64,000 nucleotides of DNA from Canibacter sp052085365 (GCA_052085365.1 JBQDFP010000012.1:1-64000), one strand, 5' to 3'; positions 31,877 to 41,660 are shown, numbered from the stretch's first letter. Program-made: numbers and translations. Notes: generated by a model not told the origin, from the letters alone.

Positions 31877-34393
31877 TTACTCGTGCGTTGACGCGCTCGA
31901 GGCGACCGCTGCGGCAGCAGAGGCTGAAGCTGCCCCGTGACTGCGTTCAGTGTCTACCTCTTGCGTGAACACAAATTCGTCGTTTGCGTAGTCGACGCGC
32001 ACAACATCGCCTGCCTGCAGTTCGGCACCGAGAATCTTTTCTGAAAGCGGATCCTCGACCTCGCGCTGGACTGCGCGACGCAGCGGGCGTGCGCCCATAC
32101 TCGGGTCGTACCCGACTTCGATGAGGCGCTCACGTGCAGCGTCCGAAACTTCGATGCGCATATCTCGATCCATCAGTCGTTCGCCAAGATCCTTCACGAA
32201 CAGATCCACAATCTTGAGCAGTTCGTCCTTCTTCAGCTGTGGGAAGACAATGACATCATCAACACGGTTCAAGAACTCAGGTTTGAAGCTCTTCTTGAGT
32301 TCTTCGTTAACTTTCCCCTTCATCGCTTCGTAGCCAACCTTGGAGTCGCCTTCCAGCTGGAACCCGACAGGCCCGCCAGCAATGCCCTTCGAACCGAGGT
32401 TCGTGGTCATGATGATGACAGTGTTCTTGAAGTCAACGAGACGTCCCTGACCGTCAGTGAGTCGGCCTTCTTCGAGGATCTGCAGCAGCGAGTTGAAGAT
32501 ATCTGCGTGTGCCTTCTCAATCTCGTCAAACAGGATCACAGAGAATGGTTTGCGTCGTACCTTCTCGGTCAGCTGACCGCCCTCTTCGAAACCAACGAAC
32601 CCTGGAGGGGCACCAAACAGTCGTGACACGGTGTGCTTCTCACCGTATTCTGACATGTCAAGCGAGATGAGGGCATCTTCGTCGTCAAACAGGAACTCGG
32701 CGAGTGCTTTCGCCAACTCGGTCTTACCAACACCGGTGGGACCAGCGAAGATAAATGAACCTGACGGGCGCTTCGGATCTTTCAGTCCTGCGCGCTGGCG
32801 ACGGATGCTTCGTGACAGTGCGGAGATGGCTTCGTTCTGGCCAATCACACGCTGGTGCAGTGCGTCTTCCATGAAACGCAGACGACTGCTTTCTTCTTCG
32901 GTGAGCTTGAAAACAGGAATACCGGTCGCATTCGCGAGCACTTCAGCGATGAGTCCCTCATCGACTTCTGCATTCGTTTCGACGTCGCCTGACCGCCATT
33001 GCTTCTCTAGACGCAGACGTTCGGCGGTGAGCTTCTTTTCTTCGTCGCGTTTGGAGGCCGCAAGTTCGAAGTCTTGATCTTCGATCGCTTTTTCTTTTTC
33101 AGCACGCACCACCGCGATTTTCTCGTCAAACGCTCGCAGTTCTGGAGGGCTTGACAGGATCGACAGTCGCAGGCGGGCACCAGCCTCGTCAAGCAGGTCG
33201 ATTGCTTTGTCCGGTAAAAAACGGTCCTGTACGTAGCGGTCTGCAAGGTTGACGGCTGACACAATTGCACCATCGGTGTATGAGACCTTGTGGTGTGCTT
33301 CGTAACGGTCGCGCAGACCCTTCAAAATGTTGATCGAGTGCGGGATCGACGGTTCGCTTACGTTGATGGGCTGGAAGCGACGTTCGAGCGCTGCGTCCTT
33401 TTCAAAGTGTTTACGGTATTCGTCGAGCGTCGTGGCACCGATGGTTTGCAGCTCTCCGCGTGCAAGCAGCGGCTTGAGAATGTTTGCCGCATCAATCGCA
33501 CCTTCAGCGGCGCCAGCACCAACGAGGGTGTGGATCTCGTCAATAAAGATGATGATGTCGCCGCGGGTACGAATCTCTTTCGTGACTTTTTTGAGTCGCT
33601 CTTCGAAGTCGCCGCGGTATCGGCTACCGGCAATCATAGAACCAAGGTCGAGTTCATAGACCTGTTTGTCTTTCAGCGTTTCAGGTACCTCATCGTTGAC
33701 GATTGCCTGTGCAAGACCTTCAACGACTGCGGTTTTACCAACACCTGGTTCACCGATAAGCACCGGGTTGTTCTTTGAACGGCGCGACAAAATCTGCATC
33801 ACACGTTCGACTTCTTTTTCACGTCCGATGACCGGATCGAGCTTGTTTTCGCGGCCCAACTGGGTCAGGTTGCGTCCGAACTGGTCAAGCACCTGTGAAC
33901 CTTTGTCGGGGGCCGCGTTCTCAGGCGCGCCAACCGACACCTGCTCTTTGCCGGCCTGGTAGCCCGAAAGGAGCTGAATGACGGTCTGACGTACGCGGTT
34001 GAGATCAGCGCCAAGCTTGACGAGTACCTGCGCGGCAACGCCCTCACCCTCACGGATCAGACCGAGCAGGATGTGTTCGGTCCCAATGTAGTTGTGACCA
34101 AGTTGGAGTGCTTCACGCAGGCTCAGCTCAAGCACTTTTTTCGCACGCGGGGTGAAGGGGATGTGACCGGCCGGGGGCTGCTGCCCGGTACCGATAATGT
34201 CAGTGACCTGTTCACGTACGGCATCGAGTGATATTTCGAGCTGCTCCAGCGCTTTGGCTGCAACGCCCTCGCCCTCATGAATCAGGCCAAGCAAAATATG
34301 CTCAGTACCGATGTAGTTGTGATTGAGCATTTTGGCTTCTTCTTGAGCGAGCACAATCACCCGACGGGCACGGTCGGTAAATCTCTCGAACAT
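31877..34393 (-). CDS. clpC: ATP-dependent Clp protease ATPase subunit ClpC
   Basis: An 838-residue AAA+ unfoldase that feeds substrates to ClpP. Two Clp_N repeats (1-145, with RARRVIVLAQEEA), AAA1 with GEPGVGKT and FIDEIHTLVGAG, a UVR-containing middle domain (about 420-470, KRDEEKKLTAER), AAA2 with GPTGVGKTELAKALAE and ILFDEIEKAH, and a D2-small domain. The C-terminal tail is Ala/Ser-rich and acidic. ATG start with GGGAGGA 5 bases upstream. Terminated by a strong hairpin before argA. Confidence 0.97.
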   Translation of the reverse strand: MFERFTDRARRVIVLAQEEAKMLNHNYIGTEHILLGLIHEGEGVAAKALEQLEISLDAVREQVTDIIGTGQQPPAGHIPFTPRAKKVLELSLREALQLGHNYIGTEHILLGLIREGEGVAAQVLVKLGADLNRVRQTVIQLLSGYQAGKEQVSVGAPENAAPDKGSQVLDQFGRNLTQLGRENKLDPVIGREKEVERVMQILSRRSKNNPVLIGEPGVGKTAVVEGLAQAIVNDEVPETLKDKQVYELDLGSMIAGSRYRGDFEERLKKVTKEIRTRGDIIIFIDEIHTLVGAGAAEGAIDAANILKPLLARGELQTIGATTLDEYRKHFEKDAALERRFQPINVSEPSIPHSINILKGLRDRYEAHHKVSYTDGAIVSAVNLADRYVQDRFLPDKAIDLLDEAGARLRLSILSSPPELRAFDEKIAVVRAEKEKAIEDQDFELAASKRDEEKKLTAERLRLEKQWRSGDVETNAEVDEGLIAEVLANATGIPVFKLTEEESSRLRFMEDALHQRVIGQNEAISALSRSIRRQRAGLKDPKRPSGSFIFAGPTGVGKTELAKALAEFLFDDEDALISLDMSEYGEKHTVSRLFGAPPGFVGFEEGGQLTEKVRRKPFSVILFDEIEKAHADIFNSLLQILEEGRLTDGQGRLVDFKNTVIIMTTNLGSKGIAGGPVGFQLEGDSKVGYEAMKGKVNEELKKSFKPEFLNRVDDVIVFPQLKKDELLKIVDLFVKDLGERLMDRDMRIEVSDAARERLIEVGYDPSMGARPLRRAVQREVEDPLSEKILGAELQAGDVVRVDYANDEFVFTQEVDTERSHGAASASAAAAVASSASTHE

Positions 34394-34534
34394 GAATTCC
34401 TCCCTCGGTGCAGTGCGTCACGCGTTGTGATGCACCATCACCAACTGTTGAGTCCAGCGTAAAGGGCAAACCCGAGTTTTTGGCCGCTGTTCGCCAGCGG
34501 CGTGACAGTGAAAACCCCGGTGTCGAGACCGTCG

Positions 34535-36019
34535 TTACTGCAGTGAAGAGGTGAGCCGGGCGAGGTTATCAAGCAGCTTCGATCGGAGCGGCTGCTGCAG
34601 CCATTCCTCGAGGGTCAATTCTCGCGAATTTTCACGGTAGTAATCGTTTACTTCGTCGAGTTCGCGAACAATCTGCGCACCGTGCGCAATCAACGACACT
34701 TCCATATTGAGGTTGAACGAGCGCTGATCCATGTTCGAGCTGCCGATCATGGCGACGTCGTCGTCAATGGTGAAGTGTTTCGAATGCAGAATGATTGGGG
34801 GTTTGTACATGTAGATGCGAACGCCACGTTTGAGAAGCTCTTCATAATATGAGCGCTGTGCATGGTAGACGACCGGCTGATCGCCAATTTCAGACACGAA
34901 TAATTCAACATCGACACCCCGCGCAGTCGCACCTTGGATTGCGTGCATTAAACCGCCGTCGGGAATGAAATATGGACTAGTAATGCTGATACGTTTTGAC
35001 GCGGCGTACATGAGCGCGACAAACACCTGCAGGTTGTTTTCTGTCGCAAATGCTGGCCCGCTCGGAACAATCTGGCATTCGAGGTTTGCACCCGGAACTA
35101 TAGGAAGTTCCACTTCGGTCGCATCAGGCAAAACTTCGTCGGTTTCGGTGTACCAATCGCCTTTAAACACCGCATCAAGTCCGAGGACTGCTGGGCCTTC
35201 GATGCGAACCATCAGGTCTTTCCAGTGCAGACCTCGTCGAATATTGCTGCGTTTGTTGTAGGTCGAGTCGATCAGGTTCTGTGACCCCATGAACGCAACC
35301 TTGTTGTCGATCACCAGAATCTTGCGGTGATTGCGCAGGTCAGGGCGTTGATATTCACCGCGCCATGGACGCACGGGCAACATATATGACCACTGCACAC
35401 CAGCATCATCTAAGGCACGTCGCGTGCGATACATTCCCGAGTAGTTGAGCGACCCCCAGTAATCGAGCAGAGCCCGCACATCGACTCCGCGAGCCACTGC
35501 ATCTCTCATTGCGTCGAATAGATCTTGGGTGGTGTCATCGAGCACGAAAATATAGAACTGAATGTGCACGTAGCTTTTCGCTTCGCGAATCGCATCCGCC
35601 ATAGCCCTAATCGACGCGTCATAGTCTGCCAGCAGATGGGCTTCATTGCCGCCAAGCATCGGCTGGGCACCAAGTGCACGGCCGATCTTTACCGCATTTT
35701 CGAGTCCTTCGCTTCGGTCTTCTGGGGGGACCGGAAACGTAAACTCTTCACGACTTGCGATCGCTTCGATCTGTTGCGTGACGGCATCATATTTTTTACG
35801 TCGTGATTTCGGAAGCTTAAAACCACCAATCAACCAAAAAAACAAAATGCCGGGAACCGGCAACAAAAAGATAAGCAGCAGCCACGCTGTACCCGAGGAC
35901 GGGCGACGATTTCTCGGAACGACAAATAATGCGGCGATGCGAATACCGTTGTCAATAATAAACGGTATTACCGTGACGAGAACCCACGGCCAGCTCCAAC
36001 TTGACAGATCGAAGATCAC
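34535..36019 (-). CDS. cls: Cardiolipin synthase (phospholipase D type)
   Basis: A 494-residue membrane enzyme making cardiolipin. Two N-terminal helices (about 12-32 and 42-64, PLDc_N domain) precede two PLD domains with HxK motifs: HRKILVIDNKVAFMGSQN (near 230) and HSKHFTIDDDVAMIGSSN (near 410). GTG start overlaps the stop of a 58-residue membrane protein gene by 4 bases (GTGA), so the two are coupled. clpC lies downstream after 141 bases. Confidence 0.93.
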   Translation of the reverse strand: MIFDLSSWSWPWVLVTVIPFIIDNGIRIAALFVVPRNRRPSSGTAWLLLIFLLPVPGILFFWLIGGFKLPKSRRKKYDAVTQQIEAIASREEFTFPVPPEDRSEGLENAVKIGRALGAQPMLGGNEAHLLADYDASIRAMADAIREAKSYVHIQFYIFVLDDTTQDLFDAMRDAVARGVDVRALLDYWGSLNYSGMYRTRRALDDAGVQWSYMLPVRPWRGEYQRPDLRNHRKILVIDNKVAFMGSQNLIDSTYNKRSNIRRGLHWKDLMVRIEGPAVLGLDAVFKGDWYTETDEVLPDATEVELPIVPGANLECQIVPSGPAFATENNLQVFVALMYAASKRISITSPYFIPDGGLMHAIQGATARGVDVELFVSEIGDQPVVYHAQRSYYEELLKRGVRIYMYKPPIILHSKHFTIDDDVAMIGSSNMDQRSFNLNMEVSLIAHGAQIVRELDEVNDYYRENSRELTLEEWLQQPLRSKLLDNLARLTSSLQ

Positions 36020-36192
36020 GACTGTTTTGGAGGCAGACCGAGTTTCGCGCGTTCCTCAGCTTCAATGCGCGAATACTCACGTCGTTCCGTGCGGTCGGCG
36101 CGGAGTATGAGTCTCAGCAGCATCCAAAAGAAGGCGCCAGCAAACACGGTCGGGATTACCGACCACAATGCGTTAATCCACCAGTCAGCCAT
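36016..36192 (-). CDS. 58-residue single-helix membrane protein coupled to cls
   Basis: A short gene read by hand: begins MADWWINALWSVIPTVF, has one membrane helix (about 8-28), then a charged cytosolic tail (RADRTERREYSRIEAEER) ending GLPPKQS. ATG start is 7 bases after TAGAAT; its stop overlaps the cls GTG. It is the first gene of a two-gene unit. Similar small proteins are found between lysS and clpC in Micrococcaceae. Function unknown; an assembly or regulatory partner of cardiolipin synthase is an inference. Confidence 0.72.
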   Translation of the reverse strand: MADWWINALWSVIPTVFAGAFFWMLLRLILRADRTERREYSRIEAEERAKLGLPPKQS

Positions 36193-36199
36193 AGAGCTA

Positions 36200-36205
36200 A
36201 TTCTA
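36200..36205 (-). promoter_or_regulatory. Probable -10 element of the small-protein/cls unit
   Basis: TAGAAT with 7 bases before the ATG of the 58-residue protein; leaderless-type spacing, 32 bases after the lysS stop on the opposite side of transcription flow. Confidence 0.45.
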
Positions 36206-36224
36206 TCAGCGTTTTCTGGGCATG

Positions 36225-37766
36225 CTACTTCACGAGTGGGAAAAGAATCGTTTCGCGAATTCCAAGACCGGTCAAGGCCATGAGTAGACGATCCATGCCC
36301 ATCCCCATCCCGCCTGACGGTGGCATGGCATGCTCGAGAGCACGCAAGAATGATTCATCAACTTGCATTGCCTCGTCGTCGCCTGCCGCTGCCTGTTTCG
36401 CCTGATCTACGAAACGTTCACGCTGTACAACCGGGTCAATGAGCTCCGAATACCCGGTCGCAAGTTCGAAGCCCCGCACGTACAGGTCCCATTTCTCGAC
36501 GACGCCGGGAATAGATCGGTGATGACGGGTCAACGGGCTGGTTTCGACCGGGAAGTCCATGACGAAGGTGGGCCGTGTGAGCCCATCTTTTACAAAGTGT
36601 TCCCAGAGCTCTTCAACCAGTTTCCCGTGGTTTGGCAGGTGAATCTCAACTTCTTCACGATCGGCAATGGTCTGCAAATATTCGGCCGAAGTTTCGGGCG
36701 TGATTTCTTCACCGAGCGCCTCAGACAGAGTGCCATACATCGAAATGCGTGCCCAGTCGCCGCCAAGGTCGAAGTCAGTTCCATCTGCCCAGCGCACCGT
36801 GTGGGAACCGTCACGTTCGGTCCCTCGGTTCACAGCAAGCGCAGCATTTTGGATCAGCAGCTGTGTCAGGTCGGCGATGCCGTTGTAGTCGGTGTAGGAC
36901 TGGTAGGCCTCAAGCATTGCGAACTCGGGGCTGTGCGTTGAATCGGCACCCTCGTTACGGAAGTTTCGGTTGATCTCAAACACTCGATCGAGGCCACCCA
37001 CGACCGCACGTTTCAAGAATAGCTCTGGTGCGATCCGTAAAAACATTTCAGTGTCGAATGCGTTTGAATGGGTCACAAAGGGTCGAGCTGAAGCGCCGCC
37101 GTGCATCGTCTGCAGCATCGGGGTTTCAACCTCGATAAAGCCATGATGGGCGAATGTTTCACGCAGGCTCGACATCGTTTTCGCACGCGTAACAACATTG
37201 ACACGTGCTTGTTCTCGCACAATGAGGTCGAGGTAGCGTTGGCGTACTCGAGTCTCCTCGTTGAGGTCTTTGTACACGTTTGGAAGTGGTGCAAGCGCTT
37301 TCGATGCGACCTTCCAGTCAGTGGCCATAATCGAGAGTTCACCACGGCGGCTCGAAATCACTTCGCCCGTCACAAACAGGTGATCGCCTAAATCGACCAG
37401 TTCTTTAAAGTCACGCAGCGCCTGTTCACCGACTTCAGCTTGACTCAGCATCGCCTGAATGCGTGTACCGTCACCTGACTGCAGCGACGCGAAACACAGT
37501 TTGCCGGTGTTGCGTTGAAACACGATGCGACCAGCAATACCAACGGTTTCACCTGAACGGCTATCATTTTCGTTTTCGAGGTGACCCCAGCGTTCACGAA
37601 CTTCAGGAATCGTTGCGGTGACTGGCACGGTCACCGGATATGCGCCGCCGCCGAGGTCGCCAGCGTCGTTCAAACGTTCGCGTTTGGCCATGCGAACAGC
37701 TTGCTGCTCGTTTACTTCAGCTTCAAACTCGGCGCTGTCGAGTTCCTCGACTTCGTGCTCAGCCAT
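36225..37766 (-). CDS. lysS: Lysyl-tRNA synthetase, class II
   Basis: A 513-residue enzyme charging tRNA-Lys. N-terminal OB-fold anticodon domain (about 55-165, GIAGRIVFQRNTGKLCFA), class II motif 2 NRNFRNEGADSTHSPEF (near 265) and motif 3 GMGMGMDRLLMALTG (near 490). The frame extends to 37805, but ATG at 37766 is preceded by GGGAGGA at proper spacing and starts MAEHEVEELDS. Upstream is the DUF2520 gene on the same strand, 111 bases away; panC, often between them, is not here. Confidence 0.95.
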   Translation of the reverse strand: MAEHEVEELDSAEFEAEVNEQQAVRMAKRERLNDAGDLGGGAYPVTVPVTATIPEVRERWGHLENENDSRSGETVGIAGRIVFQRNTGKLCFASLQSGDGTRIQAMLSQAEVGEQALRDFKELVDLGDHLFVTGEVISSRRGELSIMATDWKVASKALAPLPNVYKDLNEETRVRQRYLDLIVREQARVNVVTRAKTMSSLRETFAHHGFIEVETPMLQTMHGGASARPFVTHSNAFDTEMFLRIAPELFLKRAVVGGLDRVFEINRNFRNEGADSTHSPEFAMLEAYQSYTDYNGIADLTQLLIQNAALAVNRGTERDGSHTVRWADGTDFDLGGDWARISMYGTLSEALGEEITPETSAEYLQTIADREEVEIHLPNHGKLVEELWEHFVKDGLTRPTFVMDFPVETSPLTRHHRSIPGVVEKWDLYVRGFELATGYSELIDPVVQRERFVDQAKQAAAGDDEAMQVDESFLRALEHAMPPSGGMGMGMDRLLMALTGLGIRETILFPLVK

Positions 37767-37877
37767 GCAGGACATCCTCCCGGAAAGTTCATTTCGTGCT
37801 GGCATTCACCCAAGAACGTTGATTCACGCATCGGAATACGCACAGCAAGTCATATCCATCTTACCCGGGTGCGCAAC

Positions 37878-38621
37878 TTAGGATTCAAACTCCTGGTCAG
37901 GGTCGATCGGGCCGTCTTGTGAGGGTGCTGCGGCCATAAGGGCCTCATCAACGGCGGCACGAACCAGACCGCCGACGACTCGGTCTGGGCGGCTCAGACC
38001 GATTTCACGCAGCGCATCAGTCGCTTGTGTCACAACCGCACGGCTGAACTGCTGTGCTGCGTCAAGCGCGTCTGCATACGCTTTGCGGTCGTCATCAGCC
38101 ACCAGAACGGGTTCGCCACCAATTTCGACCGCGAGAGCTTGTCCGATCGGGATCACCGGACCAGGCGCGGTTACGGCGACAGTGGCTTCAGGCATACGGG
38201 CAAGGTCAAGCGTGGTACCGGTGAACACGAGCGCGGGGTGGAGCGCGAGCGGAATTATGCCTGCCGCAAATGCCGGTTTAAACACGGTGTATCCAAGCTC
38301 AGGGGCAGTGTGCACCAGAATCTGTCCGGGCTGCCACACGTCAGCGTCAGTAAGTCCTTGAATGAGTTGCGGCAGTTCGCTGCCCGGAATCGCAAACAAT
38401 ACGAGTTCGCTGGTGCGTACGATGTCATCGATATCGCGAATAGCGAGCCCTGGCAGCATCGCTTCGACGCGTTCACGGGCTTCGTCTCCGATAGCGTTAA
38501 TGCCGGTGAGCTGGTGACCAGCACCGGCGAGCGCGTGGGCCAGCACGGGACCGACGTGACCGGCACCAATAACGCCAATCCCGAGACGTCCTTCGCGTGG
38601 GGGCTGATCAGTAGGTGTCAT
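37878..38621 (-). CDS. Rossmann-like and DUF2520 domain protein
   Basis: A 247-residue predicted NAD(P)-dependent dehydrogenase-like protein. Rossmann motif GIGVIGAGHVGPVLAHAL (about 14-31), the ProC-like strand LVLFAIPGSELPQ, then the DUF2520 domain with HPALVFTG and a C-terminal all-helical region. Homologues usually sit next to panC and are sometimes proposed to act in pantothenate or related metabolism, but activity is unproven. ATG at 38621 overlaps the upstream PH-domain gene by 14 bases; a longer frame to 38807 lacks conserved sequence. Confidence 0.83.
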   Translation of the reverse strand: MTPTDQPPREGRLGIGVIGAGHVGPVLAHALAGAGHQLTGINAIGDEARERVEAMLPGLAIRDIDDIVRTSELVLFAIPGSELPQLIQGLTDADVWQPGQILVHTAPELGYTVFKPAFAAGIIPLALHPALVFTGTTLDLARMPEATVAVTAPGPVIPIGQALAVEIGGEPVLVADDDRKAYADALDAAQQFSRAVVTQATDALREIGLSRPDRVVGGLVRAAVDEALMAAAPSQDGPIDPDQEFES

Positions 38622-40395
38622 ATGGTGGACTCTCTGCGTGTGGGGGTGCGCTCTTTTCGCGGGCCGATCGGGTTCCGGCGACACGTGCGTTGTACCGGTT
38701 TTCGGCGTCTTCACGTTGAGCTCGAACAATTTCACCAGATACGTGGGTGAAGATTTCTCGTGCAACCTGGTCGTTGAGGCCACGAACATTTGACAGGTGG
38801 AAACCAATCACAGTGTGCACGTCGACTCGCGCAAGCCCGAGCACGCGGTGCCATAACGGGTACGCGATGGACACTGACTGCATGCGGAGCACCGGAATAA
38901 TTGAGATTCGTCGTGACAGTATTCCGCCGCGTAGGAGCAGCGAATGACCGGCTTCTCCTTCTTCGGTGCCAATGCTCATTCTCGTACCGACCCGGCGCAC
39001 CGCCCAGAGTGTGAGCGGCCATGATCGACGGACTGCTGTGATCCATCCTTCCCGACGAGACTGCATATCATTCTGAAGCGCTTCAGGGTCAACGAGTCCG
39101 GGAAGGATTGTCAGCACGACTCGCACGACATCGTCGGCTTTGCCAACTGGGAGCGCTTCGCTGCGCTGCGTGTTGACATTGCTGCCACTGGGGTCAAGCC
39201 CTGGCGTGGTAATACGCACCCGCCACCAGCCGAACGGGCGCCACAGGATAGGTTGTGACACTTCGATCGCGTGAATACGACGCAGCGGAACCGTGTCAGT
39301 TGTTGTTGACGTGAGTCCTGAACCGATGCGTACCGAGCCTGACGCAGGAGAAAAGGTGAAGCCCCACCCTTTGTTGATGTTGTTGAGCGTCATACTGAAG
39401 AAAATAATGATCCACGGAACCACACCGGTCAAAATCGCGGGCTGCTTCATCACGATTGACAACACGATAAACGCGGTGATCCCGGCTGCGATAACAAGCG
39501 ACGAGGTAGATGTGACCGTGCTCGCGATCAAACGCCCCGCTGGTACTCGCACGAGCGACTGTTTGCGCAGTGCTTCTGCATCAATGTCGGTGTCGAGAAA
39601 TTCCGACACTCGGTCATTGAGTTGCTGTTCAAACCCTGATTGCGGCGGTCCATGCGGTGCGCCCGATGGGTGCGCACCTAACACAGCGTCTTCTTCAATA
39701 AGGCTTGAAGTTGATGTCTCATCGACTGCAGTATCAGTCGTTTCAGGTGGTGACGCGGCTGGTGTCCCGCGCTGCACCACATGCGCGGTTTGCAGCAGTG
39801 TTGCGCGAACGCTTTTCGCGTCTTTATACGACAGGTAGGCGAGTTTCACGTTTCCGCTCGCGTCCGCGGTCTGTACATCAACAACTGACAGGCCCAATAT
39901 TCTGGCGAGCAGTGGTCGCTGCACGTTCACGCCTTGGATTCTCGTCAGCGGTGCTCGGCGTTGTTTTCTGCTGAGCACCCCCTGGCGAAGTTCAACGTTG
40001 CCGTCCGCAACTCGAAAACGTGTAAATCGCCAACTAATCCACGAAAAAAGTACGACGAGTCCCACGACTGCGAGAATCGCGCCCGCGACGGCAAACCACC
40101 CGAAGCGAAGCAACATCTCGATGCCATATTCTTCGCCACCGTTGTAGGAATTTTCGCCCCCAATGTCGGTGCGATCAATAAACAGGTACACGAGCTGGTC
40201 GCGCATGTTCGCGATAATCACGCCAAACACGATCAAGAGCGTCAGTCCGCCTCGCATCAGCGGTGAAAGTGGGTGCAACGTACGCCACCCCTCAGAGTCA
40301 GCCTTACCGGGAAGCGCAGCGTTTGCCCGCTGTTCAACCCGTTGCTGCTCGAACGAGCGGTCGTCGTGTGTGGCGTCGGGGTCTGCTGTGCTCAC
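38608..40395 (-). CDS. PH-domain (DUF304/YdbT-like) membrane protein
   Basis: A 595-residue membrane protein with bacterial PH (bPH2) domains. Membrane helix pairs appear at about 48-70 and 95-122, and again at about 300-345; bPH2 modules follow each (RFRVADGNVELRQGVLSRKQRRAPLTRIQGV near 130; SGSVRIGSGLTSTTTDTVPLRRIHAIEVSQP near 365; SLLLRGGILSRRISIIPVLRMQSVSI near 490; each shown as landmarks). The linker at 220-285 is acidic. Function unknown; Bacillus YdbS/YdbT pairs are linked to resistance to an antimicrobial peptide. GTG start overlaps the upstream PH gene by 4 bases. Confidence 0.83.
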   Translation of the reverse strand: MSTADPDATHDDRSFEQQRVEQRANAALPGKADSEGWRTLHPLSPLMRGGLTLLIVFGVIIANMRDQLVYLFIDRTDIGGENSYNGGEEYGIEMLLRFGWFAVAGAILAVVGLVVLFSWISWRFTRFRVADGNVELRQGVLSRKQRRAPLTRIQGVNVQRPLLARILGLSVVDVQTADASGNVKLAYLSYKDAKSVRATLLQTAHVVQRGTPAASPPETTDTAVDETSTSSLIEEDAVLGAHPSGAPHGPPQSGFEQQLNDRVSEFLDTDIDAEALRKQSLVRVPAGRLIASTVTSTSSLVIAAGITAFIVLSIVMKQPAILTGVVPWIIIFFSMTLNNINKGWGFTFSPASGSVRIGSGLTSTTTDTVPLRRIHAIEVSQPILWRPFGWWRVRITTPGLDPSGSNVNTQRSEALPVGKADDVVRVVLTILPGLVDPEALQNDMQSRREGWITAVRRSWPLTLWAVRRVGTRMSIGTEEGEAGHSLLLRGGILSRRISIIPVLRMQSVSIAYPLWHRVLGLARVDVHTVIGFHLSNVRGLNDQVAREIFTHVSGEIVRAQREDAENRYNARVAGTRSAREKSAPPHAESPPYDTY

Positions 40396-40931
40396 AGTCC
40401 GCTCCTGCGGCGCTCAGCGAGACGAATCAGTTCGTCACGCACATGGTCAGCTTCTTCTTGCGGCAAACCGGGGAGCCGCACATCGGTGGTTGCGGCTGCC
40501 GTCACAAATTTCAGTGTAGATAGGCCGAACATGCGAAGCAGCGGTCCGCGGTGAATATCGACCAGTTGTAGTCGACCGTATGGGACGGCCACGACTCGTT
40601 GGAATATCAGACCACGACGGAAGACAAGGTCGTCTTCGCGTAACACGTACCCGAGGGTACGCACGCGACGGAACGCGAGAATCGCGTTCACTAAGAACAG
40701 TGCAGTCAGCGGCCAGACCACGAAGTGGTTCCAAGGGGCGGCAATTCCGGTGAGCAAGAATACGCCCCATACGATCAGTACGAGCAGAGCGGGTACCAGG
40801 TTGAGCACAAGGTCGATACCTACGTACCGGGATGCGACGCGCCGCCATTCTTCTTTAGGCATCGGCCAGCCATCTTTCGGACCGAGACCATCAACAAGCT
40901 TTGGTCCGGTCGTATTGTGCTGTTCACTCAC
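40392..40931 (-). CDS. PH-domain (DUF304/YdbS-like) membrane protein
   Basis: A small membrane protein of about 179 residues, partner of the larger PH-domain protein. Two helices (about 45-65 and 70-90) are followed by one bPH2 domain (VLREDDLVFRRGLIFQ, VPYGRLQLVDIHRGPL, FGLSTLKFVTA). The frame is open to a GTG at 40958, but GTG at 40931 has GGGGG seven bases upstream and is preferred. Coupled to the larger gene by a 4-base overlap. A role as a heteromeric YdbS-YdbT-like complex is inferred. Confidence 0.8.
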   Translation of the reverse strand: MSEQHNTTGPKLVDGLGPKDGWPMPKEEWRRVASRYVGIDLVLNLVPALLVLIVWGVFLLTGIAAPWNHFVVWPLTALFLVNAILAFRRVRTLGYVLREDDLVFRRGLIFQRVVAVPYGRLQLVDIHRGPLLRMFGLSTLKFVTAAATTDVRLPGLPQEEADHVRDELIRLAERRRSGL

Positions 40932-41030
40932 TGCGTGCCCCCATTTGATTGCGTGCACTTCACGTTAGCAAGATGTCTGATGAGCGTCGGGGTTCTTCTC
41001 GGAGCGTTGAAACTCGAGCAGACCAGGTGA

Positions 41031-41660
41031 CTATCGGCTGCGTGTGTTGTGGTCTGGGTTCTGAATGTGGTGTGGATCGGGTTCGTTTCGGCTCAGATGT
41101 GTGACGGGCCGACCACCTGACGCGGATGATTCACCCTCACCGTTTTCATCATCGTCAGTTGGTGGGATTTTACACAACTGCTCGGTCACCATGCCAGAGG
41201 TGGTCAGGATAATACCGCCGAGGAGCGCGGCCGTTGTGGGCAGCCAAATATTTGTTGGAGCCGCAACCGGTCGAAGCAGAACTATAAACAGGAGCCCGGC
41301 TGACCCACCACCGAGTAGCGCACCGACGCACTGCCCGGCCCGCGCTGCTGCGAGCAACCGGACCGCACTGAACGGGTTTATGGGGTGCTTCTTCTTGCCA
41401 GTGAGGGCACGACGAATACGAATACCGAGGACAAGTAGTACGGCTGCAAGCACGAGCATTGAAGCGGTGATCGAATAGGGAAGTACGAGAGTTGGCAGGC
41501 CCGATCGGGTTCGCCAGAGTTGTATCAGCACGCCTGCGCTCATCCCCACAACCGCGCACGCTAACGGAATCATCGGGTTGAGTCGATGTTCGTTAGGGTT
41601 GCGACCTGATGGATCCTCGGTCCGTTCGTCGCGTCCGGGCGTGTTGCGCGAATCGCTCAT
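41031..41660 (-). CDS. DUF3180 family membrane protein
   Basis: A 209-residue protein with four membrane helices (about 30-48, 60-82, 105-128, 138-158) and polar ends. DUF3180 proteins follow folK in actinobacterial folate clusters; their function is unknown. ATG start overlaps folK by 4 bases, confirming the cluster context. The C-terminal 45 residues are acidic/Ser-rich and look disordered. Confidence 0.8.
   Translation of the reverse strand: MSDSRNTPGRDERTEDPSGRNPNEHRLNPMIPLACAVVGMSAGVLIQLWRTRSGLPTLVLPYSITASMLVLAAVLLVLGIRIRRALTGKKKHPINPFSAVRLLAAARAGQCVGALLGGGSAGLLFIVLLRPVAAPTNIWLPTTAALLGGIILTTSGMVTEQLCKIPPTDDDENGEGESSASGGRPVTHLSRNEPDPHHIQNPDHNTRSR

Noticed and set aside
34483..34501. Seven-base hairpin between cls and clpC
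   Set aside because: On the minus strand, the direction of both flanking genes, it is followed by CAAAAAC rather than a T-run, so it is not a convincing terminator.
38025..38750. Plus-strand frame of 241 codons
   Set aside because: Antisense to the DUF2520 and PH-domain genes; no ribosome binding site or domain-like sequence.
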